Of a stretch of DNA of 28,482 nucleotides, positions 23,002 through 28,482 are shown piece by piece. Below the pieces are notes generated by a model, which saw nothing but the letters and a program-made list of their open reading frames with translations, did no database searches and was not told the origin of the DNA. How positions within the stretch are numbered: the stretch's first letter is position 1; every line of letters starts with the position of its first letter. The position numbers were made by a program, and so were the translations under genes. This DNA comes from Rhizobiales bacterium UBA3584 (GTDB lineage Bacteria > Pseudomonadota > Alphaproteobacteria > Rhizobiales > Devosiaceae), in NCBI GenBank assembly GCA_002375765.1, contig DFMV01000068.1, forward strand, positions 1 to 28,482. The letters run 5' to 3'.

Positions 23002-24200
23002 TGCGAAATGTCCAGTGCGGCGGCGATGCTGGCCGGATCGAGACCGATTTCGCTCAGGATTGCCTCACCATCGGCGCCGAGTTCGGGCGCCGCGCGATAG
23101 AATCCGCCGGGCGTCGCCGAAAGACGCGGCAGGACGTTGTGCATGGGCAAGGACCCAAATTCGGCGTCCTCGAGATCGACAAACACTTCGCGCTCACGGA
23201 AATGCGTGTCCTCGTAGGCATCGGCGATGGAATAGATCGGGCCGACGGTTGCTCCGGCGTCACGCATGATCTCCAGGGCGTCGTCGCTGGTGCGGGCCGA
23301 GAACCAGCCCCCAATTGCCGCATCGACGAGATCGCGGTGCTTTATGCGGTCTGCGTTCGTTGCAAACCTCGGGTCATCGATCATGTCAGCCCGCCCGATG
23401 ATCCTGAAAATCCGTTCAGCGACCGCCTGTGTCGAACCCGAGAGGGCGAGATATTTGCCGTCAGAGCAGATATAGACGTTGCGCGGGCAAGATGTGTTCG
23501 ATGCCGACCCCACACGCTCCTTGACGATCCCGGTTTTGGCAAAGATCGCTGCTTCGGGACCGAGAACCGAAAAGATCGGCTCGAGCAGAGAGAGGTCGAT
23601 GACTTGTCCTTCAGCGTGTCCTTTTTCCCGAGCCAATAAAGCGGTGGTGACCGCGGACGCGCCATAGATGCCAGCAATCATGTCGGCCAGCGCCAGCGGC
23701 GGGAGAACGGGCTCACGGTCGGCAAAGCCCGCGCGATAGGCATACCCGCTCATCGCTTCAACGATCGTGCCAAAGCCGGGCAGGCGAGCATAGGGGCCCG
23801 TCTGACCATAACCCGACACACGCAATACAATCAGGCCGCGATTGCGCGCATGCAGCGCTTGGGGACCAAGCCCCATCTTTTCAAGCGTACCGGGGCGATA
23901 ATTCTCGATCAGCACATCTGCGCCATCGATCAGCCACCAGAGGGCTTCCATGGCTGCCGGGCGGCGCAGATCAAGCACGATTGAGCGCTTGTTGCGCCCA
24001 TAGACCTTCCAGAAAAACGATGAACCGCCATCCTTCCAGGCGCGCAACGGATCACCGGCGGGAGGCTCGACCTTGATCACCTCTGCACCGAAATCACCCA
24101 GTTGCAGCGACGTCATGTTCCCCGCGACGAGGCGCGAGAGATCGATGACCTTCATGCCCTTGAGCGGGCCATCGGCGTCAGGGGCAAACCTTCGCACCAT
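22998..24200 (-). CDS. CaiB/BaiF family CoA-transferase (class III)
   Basis: The 400-residue protein has the family start LKGMKVIDLSRLVAGNMTS, the CoA-binding region GAEVIKVEPPAGDPLR, ENYRPGTLEKMGLG, and LALADMIAGIYG with the catalytic aspartate D173 that carries the acyl group. Class III transferases move CoA between carboxylic acids. It lies between the ABC ATPase (TGATG overlap) and the CitE-like lyase (ATGA overlap). GAGG sits eight bases before the ATG. Transferase plus CitE-like lyase resembles the logic of itaconate/citramalate or malyl-CoA routes. Confidence 0.92.
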   Translation of the reverse strand: MVRRFAPDADGPLKGMKVIDLSRLVAGNMTSLQLGDFGAEVIKVEPPAGDPLRAWKDGGSSFFWKVYGRNKRSIVLDLRRPAAMEALWWLIDGADVLIENYRPGTLEKMGLGPQALHARNRGLIVLRVSGYGQTGPYARLPGFGTIVEAMSGYAYRAGFADREPVLPPLALADMIAGIYGASAVTTALLAREKGHAEGQVIDLSLLEPIFSVLGPEAAIFAKTGIVKERVGSASNTSCPRNVYICSDGKYLALSGSTQAVAERIFRIIGRADMIDDPRFATNADRIKHRDLVDAAIGGWFSARTSDDALEIMRDAGATVGPIYSIADAYEDTHFREREVFVDLEDAEFGSLPMHNVLPRLSATPGGFYRAAPELGADGEAILSEIGLDPASIAAALDISQ

Positions 24201-25264
24201 CAGCGCAGCCTCGCGCCGGTCCTGGTGTCGAACAGAAGGGCCTTTTCGGCGTCGGGCGCGATCGCGATCATGTCCCCGGCCGAATAAATCGCGCGATTGT
24301 GCAACACCACCGACAGTTCGGTCTGCCCGGTTCGCACCACGAGCTCCTGGCTGTCCCCGGTGGGTTCGACGAGAACGATTTCCGCTTTGGCGCCGGTATC
24401 GGATATAGTGAAATGCTGTGGGCGAATGCCGTAGGTGACCGGCGTGCCTTTTTCGAGCGCCACCGGACCGGCGAGCGGCATGCGCGTGCCATCCGTCAAC
24501 TCGACTTCGGCGGCCTCGGGGCCAAGCGTTCTGGCAGCCAGCAGATTGATTTCGGGCGACCCGATAAAACCGGCAACGAACGCATTGGCCGGATCCTGAT
24601 AGACCTCGAGCGGCGTGCCCAGCTGGGCGATGTCACCATCGTGGAGAACCACGATGCGGTCGGCCAGTGTCATGGCCTCGGTCTGGTCATGGGTGACATA
24701 GATCATCGTCTTGCCCAGCCGCTGATGCAGCTTCTTGATTTCCGAGCGCATCTTGACACGCAGCTTGGCGTCGAGATTGGAAAGCGGCTCGTCGAACAAA
24801 AAGGCGGTGGGATTGCGCACGATGGCGCGGCCCATCGCGACGCGCTGGCGCTGTCCGCCCGAGAGTTCGCGGGGCAGGCGGTCAAGAAGATTTTCGAGGC
24901 CGAGAATGTCGGCGGCAATCTTCACCCGTTCGTCGATCTCGGCCTTAGGCTGACCAGCCAGCTTGAGCGCGAAACTCATATTGTCGGCGACCTTCATGTG
25001 CGGATAGAGCGCATAGGACTGGAACACCATGGCAAGGTCGCGCTGCTTGGCAGGCATGGTGTTGACCACCTTGCCGCCGATTTCGACATCGCCGCCCGTT
25101 ATGTCTTCGAGCCCGGCGATCATGCGCAGCAACGTCGATTTTCCGCAGCCCGAGGGGCCGACCAGAACGACAAATTCACCTTGTGCGATATCGATGGAAA
25201 TGTCGTTGAGCACGGGCACCTGACCGTAGCGCTTGTGGACATTCCTGAGCGTGATCTGGGACAT
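24200..25264 (-). CDS. ABC transporter ATP-binding protein, MalK/UgpC type
   Basis: The 354-residue protein has Walker A GPSGCGKST (residues 36-44), Q-loop FQSYALYPH, signature LSGGQRQ (134-140), Walker B FLFDEP (D158, E159) and the H-loop THDQTEA (H192). A C-terminal TOBE region of about 120 residues follows, as in ATPases of carbohydrate importers (MalK, UgpC, SmoK). GGAAGG precedes the ATG. No permease or binding-protein gene is in the window; they are expected upstream of the partial gene at the right edge. It suggests that the operon imports a sugar or glycoside. Confidence 0.94.
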   Translation of the reverse strand: MSQITLRNVHKRYGQVPVLNDISIDIAQGEFVVLVGPSGCGKSTLLRMIAGLEDITGGDVEIGGKVVNTMPAKQRDLAMVFQSYALYPHMKVADNMSFALKLAGQPKAEIDERVKIAADILGLENLLDRLPRELSGGQRQRVAMGRAIVRNPTAFLFDEPLSNLDAKLRVKMRSEIKKLHQRLGKTMIYVTHDQTEAMTLADRIVVLHDGDIAQLGTPLEVYQDPANAFVAGFIGSPEINLLAARTLGPEAAEVELTDGTRMPLAGPVALEKGTPVTYGIRPQHFTISDTGAKAEIVLVEPTGDSQELVVRTGQTELSVVLHNRAIYSAGDMIAIAPDAEKALLFDTRTGARLR

Positions 25265-25285
25265 CGAAATCCTTCCTGTCGGCCT

Positions 25286-27382
25286 CTATTGCTCGACGAT
25301 TTCAAACTTGGACACCGCAAAGCGCCCGGGGCCGCCCAGCCGGACGCCGGCCTGCCCGTAGGCGAAACGATCGTCGCTTGCACCAAGAAGCCTTTCGCCA
25401 TCGACGCTGACGGCAATGGAGGTGCCTTTGACGTCGACTGAGAGATAATAGGAGCGGCCAAATTCGGCAGCGAAATCGGTCTCGGCCAGAACGCTCTTGC
25501 CGAAGTCCTCGCGGATGATCCGGAGCTTGCCGTCCTCAAACCCGGCGGCGTAGAAACGCGACGTGCCCTGGGCCCGAAAACTCACAAGATGGGAGGCGCC
25601 CGACTGTGGGGTGATCTCGGCGCTGACAACAGCGTCACGCGTATAAAGGTGACCCGTCCAAAGATCGGCATCGGTATCGGTGAGACCGGTGATCGTCGCG
25701 CCGTCCTTTTTCCAATAGCCCCTGTTCCAGGTGAACCGGGTGATCGCCTCCCATTCCTCGACCTCTTTTGCCGGATCGATGCGGGTCGTGCCTTTGCCCG
25801 TGACGCGGAAATTGGCGAGGTGGAGCTTGCCCAGAAATTTGAGCCGACCGAAATATTCGATGTCGATACCGATTTCGTCGATGGCTTCGCCATCCGCATC
25901 GGGGACGGTGAATTCGACATGCGTCCATGATCCCGCAGCCGGCTGCTGGTAAGCCCCGGTTTCGATGATTGTCTTGCTCATCGTGGCACGGACATAGGGC
26001 GCGATGCGCAAATGGCCGTCGCCTTCCCAGGGCTCCATGAAGATATCGAACGATACGGTCTGCCCGCTGGCGACCAGCGGCGAGAACATGGGCCGGTAGC
26101 GCTCGTCATCGAAATCGGCGCGCCGGTAGAAGGGCTTCCAGAACACCTTGCCCGACTGGCCGCGTTCGAAACGGTCGACGAGGATTTCCAGGGCGCCAAC
26201 TCCTGCGCCATTGTCCTTGTCGGTCCAGTTGAGTTCGAGCTGGTTGGTGCCCGACGTTTTGAACCCGTGCGTGGAGCCGGGCAGTGAAAAGTCGAAATGG
26301 ATGCCGCGGTCTTCCATCGCTTCTATCCAGCCTTCGGGCACATCCCTGCCGCCCAGTTGCAGGGCCAGCGTCGCCAGTTCGCGGGCGAAAGTGGGAATAT
26401 CGACGATATTGAGCGCGCCGGTGACGCCCGAGGTCACGACCATGTCGTTGATGGGTTTGCGGTATTTGTCCCAGCTCGGCTGGATACCCTGGAAGGTGCC
26501 GATGATGGCCCCGGCATTGCCGGCATTGCAGTCGGTGTCCCAGCCGCACATCGTGGCGATCTCGACGGTGCGGCAGAGCTCGCCCTTGCCGTAGATCATG
26601 GCGAGCGCCAGAACTCCGGCATTGGGAATGATGTGGCAGACGCCGGGATACCGGTCATAGCCCCAATCGCGGGTCAAAAGATCTCGGCAGGCGCGCCAGT
26701 CGTCGGGATCCTTTTTGTGCTGGCCGAGAACGGCGTTGACCACGGCGGCGTATTTTGAGTCCGAAGGGATGACCGAAAGGCCGATCTCAAACAATTCGTC
26801 GACCGATTTGGCCGTGAACGCTGCAGCGATCATCGCGGCACAAAAACGGGCGCCGTGGAGTCCTTCCCCATCATGGGCGACCGAGGCGGCGCTGGCCGAC
26901 ATCTCGGCGGCGCGTTCAGGGTTCCCCGCGTTCACCCAGCCCCAGCTGTCGATGAAAATCTGGCCGCCGATCTGTTCGGCAATCGCCGCGCCGTTCTGGG
27001 CAATCGAACCCGATTGCGGTGCTTCGATGCCGGCGCGCAGATTGAGATAGGCGGTGTGTTCGGTCGAACGGCCATAGCCGCCCCACCAGTACATGCCGTG
27101 GCCCTCGGCGGCATAATTGAGCCATGTCTTTGCGACCTCTTGCGGGGTGGGCACAAGCTGGTAATCGCGCATGGCGCGGATGAAATAGACCGGACCGTTG
27201 GTATCGTCATCTGCCGCAAATGTTTTGAAGTCGCGCAGATAGCCGGTGATCTCGCCATAGGTGTCGCGGATGCGCTCATAGCTCCAGATGGTCGGCTCGA
27301 CCGGCGCCCCGAGGCGCACGCCGATGGCCTTGCCCAGAAAGCCCGAATAGATGCGGTGGACGAGATCGGAGGAGGAAAGCAT
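25286..27382 (-). CDS. ADP-ribosylglycohydrolase-family protein with C-terminal beta-sandwich-like region
   Basis: This 698-residue protein begins with an ADP-ribosylglycohydrolase (ARH/DraG) domain, residues about 1-370: DLVHRIYSGFLGKAIGVRLG, DDDTNGPV (about 58-65, the first metal-binding motif) and GWDTDCNAGNAGAIIG (near residue 280, the second). The remaining ~330 residues are beta-rich, with stretches such as WTHVEFTVPD and FYAAGFEDGKLRI; they resemble lectin- or carbohydrate-binding beta-sandwiches and may be two such modules. AGGAC lies five bases before the ATG at 27382; the frame extends to 27505 but overlaps the neighbour. There is no signal peptide. An N-glycosidic substrate is inferred. 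Confidence 0.85.
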   Translation of the reverse strand: MLSSSDLVHRIYSGFLGKAIGVRLGAPVEPTIWSYERIRDTYGEITGYLRDFKTFAADDDTNGPVYFIRAMRDYQLVPTPQEVAKTWLNYAAEGHGMYWWGGYGRSTEHTAYLNLRAGIEAPQSGSIAQNGAAIAEQIGGQIFIDSWGWVNAGNPERAAEMSASAASVAHDGEGLHGARFCAAMIAAAFTAKSVDELFEIGLSVIPSDSKYAAVVNAVLGQHKKDPDDWRACRDLLTRDWGYDRYPGVCHIIPNAGVLALAMIYGKGELCRTVEIATMCGWDTDCNAGNAGAIIGTFQGIQPSWDKYRKPINDMVVTSGVTGALNIVDIPTFARELATLALQLGGRDVPEGWIEAMEDRGIHFDFSLPGSTHGFKTSGTNQLELNWTDKDNGAGVGALEILVDRFERGQSGKVFWKPFYRRADFDDERYRPMFSPLVASGQTVSFDIFMEPWEGDGHLRIAPYVRATMSKTIIETGAYQQPAAGSWTHVEFTVPDADGEAIDEIGIDIEYFGRLKFLGKLHLANFRVTGKGTTRIDPAKEVEEWEAITRFTWNRGYWKKDGATITGLTDTDADLWTGHLYTRDAVVSAEITPQSGASHLVSFRAQGTSRFYAAGFEDGKLRIIREDFGKSVLAETDFAAEFGRSYYLSVDVKGTSIAVSVDGERLLGASDDRFAYGQAGVRLGGPGRFAVSKFEIVEQ

Positions 27383-27405
27383 TAAAGGTCCTGTTGAAAA
27401 GAGTA

Positions 27406-28482
27406 TCAGTTCTGCGCCGCGACAGCAGGCGTCTCGAAAATGGCTGCGCGCTGGGCGGCGAGCGTTTCCAGACGCGTCTGGTCGGCGCTCATTATGGCGC
27501 TGCATGTCGCAGCGAAACGCGAGGCTTCGCCTGCGAGGTCCAGCCGGTTGATCGCATCGATCTGTTGGGCTTCCGCAGGATCGATCACGGCCTCTCCGTG
27601 CATCGCGCCAAGGATCGCGCCGGCCATCACCCCGATGGAATCGGTATCGCGGCCGGAATTGACGCCGTCTTCGACGGCCCGGCGGAAATCGCCATTCGCC
27701 ACGAGCGCAAACCCGAGGGCCAGTGGCAGCTCTTCGATCGAATGGAATCGGGAAGGCTGATAGTTGGGGGTCGGCCGCCCGGCCTTTGCGGCTGTGTGGT
27801 CCAGATCGTCCCCGAGCGGCGAAAAAGGCAGGATGGCCTCATGGAACGCCCGCACGACCTCTCCACAATCGGCACCGGTGGCACGCAAATCTTTGGCAAT
27901 CTCGGCGATTGCGCCGATGGCGGCACGGGTGCCGTCCTTGGCGCGGTCATAGGCGGCATCGACCACGGCATCGATACTTGTACCAGGAACGAAGGCAGCA
28001 GCGACGGCGGCGGCCAAAACGCCGGCAGCTTCCAGCCCATAGCTCTGCTGGTGACCCGAGGCGAAAGCGATGGCCTCGTCATAGGCGGCGCGCGGATCAC
28101 AGGCGTTCACGACGCCGATCGGCGCGATATACATTGCCGCGCCGCAATTGACCATGTTGCCGATCCCACCCTGGCGCGGATCGCAGCCTGAGAGCTGATG
28201 GCGTTGGAAAATCCATTTCTCGGGATAGAAAAGGCGCTCGAGCAGCGGACATTCGCGCTGGAGCTCGGGGACATAGCGTTTGACCCATGCGATCTGGCGT
28301 ACCATCCCGTCGGCCATGTCCCAGGCGTCGATGTGACGGCCGGTTTCATTATAGACGGCCATGAGCGAGAGGGTCATGAGCGTATCGTCGGTGACGATGC
28401 CGTTGCCACGCACGCGCCCATTGCCCGCAGCCGGGTCACGACTGGTGCGGTGCCATTGATTGTCCAGAGAATTGACCCGCCC
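27406..28482 (-). CDS. ADP-ribosylglycohydrolase-family protein (5' end outside window)
   Basis: The frame stays open to the right edge, so at least 358 residues are visible and the true start lies beyond it. IVTDDTLMTL near the visible start and NSGRDTDSIGVMAGAILGAMHG near the end are the two paired-metal motifs of the ARH/DraG family. It is a single-domain protein, unlike its larger neighbour 23 bp downstream, and the two are only distantly alike. A GTG at 28413 would cut the domain, so I reject it as the start. Members cleave ADP-ribose or other N-glycosidic bonds; in sugar operons the substrate is often unknown. Confidence 0.85.
   Translation of the reverse strand, partial: GRVNSLDNQWHRTSRDPAAGNGRVRGNGIVTDDTLMTLSLMAVYNETGRHIDAWDMADGMVRQIAWVKRYVPELQRECPLLERLFYPEKWIFQRHQLSGCDPRQGGIGNMVNCGAAMYIAPIGVVNACDPRAAYDEAIAFASGHQQSYGLEAAGVLAAAVAAAFVPGTSIDAVVDAAYDRAKDGTRAAIGAIAEIAKDLRATGADCGEVVRAFHEAILPFSPLGDDLDHTAAKAGRPTPNYQPSRFHSIEELPLALGFALVANGDFRRAVEDGVNSGRDTDSIGVMAGAILGAMHGEAVIDPAEAQQIDAINRLDLAGEASRFAATCSAIMSADQTRLETLAAQRAAIFETPAVAAQN

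Noticed and set aside
24299..25441. Plus-strand 380-codon frame opposite the ABC ATPase gene
   Set aside because: It is the antisense shadow of a gene with complete ABC motifs; such long shadows are common in high-GC DNA.
27394..28191. Plus-strand 265-codon frame at the right edge
   Set aside because: Lies antisense to the ADP-ribosylglycohydrolase-family gene and resembles no protein family.

Overview
The window looks like chromosomal DNA of an alphaproteobacterium. It has high-GC coding sequence, TctCBA transporters, a CHASE2/EAL protein paired with a FecR-domain protein, PRC-barrel and small stress proteins, and two matches to the GGAAC-N16/17-CGTT promoter of the alphaproteobacterial general stress sigma factor EcfG. 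A Hyphomicrobiales host (Devosiaceae-like) is my best guess, but it rests on gene style only.

Left accessory part (1 to about 14060). The edge holds what looks like one end of an IS21-type insertion sequence. Next come an AT-rich non-coding stretch with related palindromes, a ClpP-like periplasmic protein, a glyoxalase-like/zinc-ribbon protein and a small secreted protein. An IclR-type regulator (4328-3537, minus) then faces a tight eight-gene catabolic operon (4475-12508, plus): tctC, an MmgE/PrpD enzyme, tctB, tctA, an SMP-30 lactonase, a GST, an RraA-like aldolase and a succinate-semialdehyde-type dehydrogenase. The operon reads as uptake of a carboxylate followed by lactone opening, dehydration or isomerisation, aldol cleavage and semialdehyde oxidation; the substrate is unknown. 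A NYN-LOTUS RNase-like gene and a frameshifted EAL-domain fragment follow. The part ends at a 53-bp 3' fragment of a tRNA-Arg(ACG) gene, the usual scar of tRNA-targeted integration. By normal att-site logic the integrated DNA lies to its left, with the intact tRNA outside the window.

Middle (14280-20225). A FecR-domain protein with eleven Gly/Pro/Ser heptapeptide repeats is followed by an 892-residue CHASE2-PAS-degenerate GGDEF-EAL protein, probably a c-di-GMP phosphodiesterase. Then come two small divergent genes, each with its own EcfG-type promoter, a membrane-anchored hypothetical protein, and a PRC-barrel periplasmic protein whose frame continues 33 codons past an amber stop.

Right part (28482-20222, all minus strand). 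A compact operon enters from beyond the right edge: a partial ADP-ribosylglycohydrolase-family protein, a second, larger one with a beta-sandwich-like tail, a MalK/UgpC-type ABC ATPase, a CaiB/BaiF CoA-transferase, a CitE-like CoA-ester lyase, and a fusion of a glycosidase-like barrel to a SUMF1/FGE-like domain. No permease or binding protein is visible, so these are probably upstream, outside the window. I know of no described pathway with this set. It is the best candidate here for an undescribed system, perhaps for an N- or O-glycosylated carboxylic acid.
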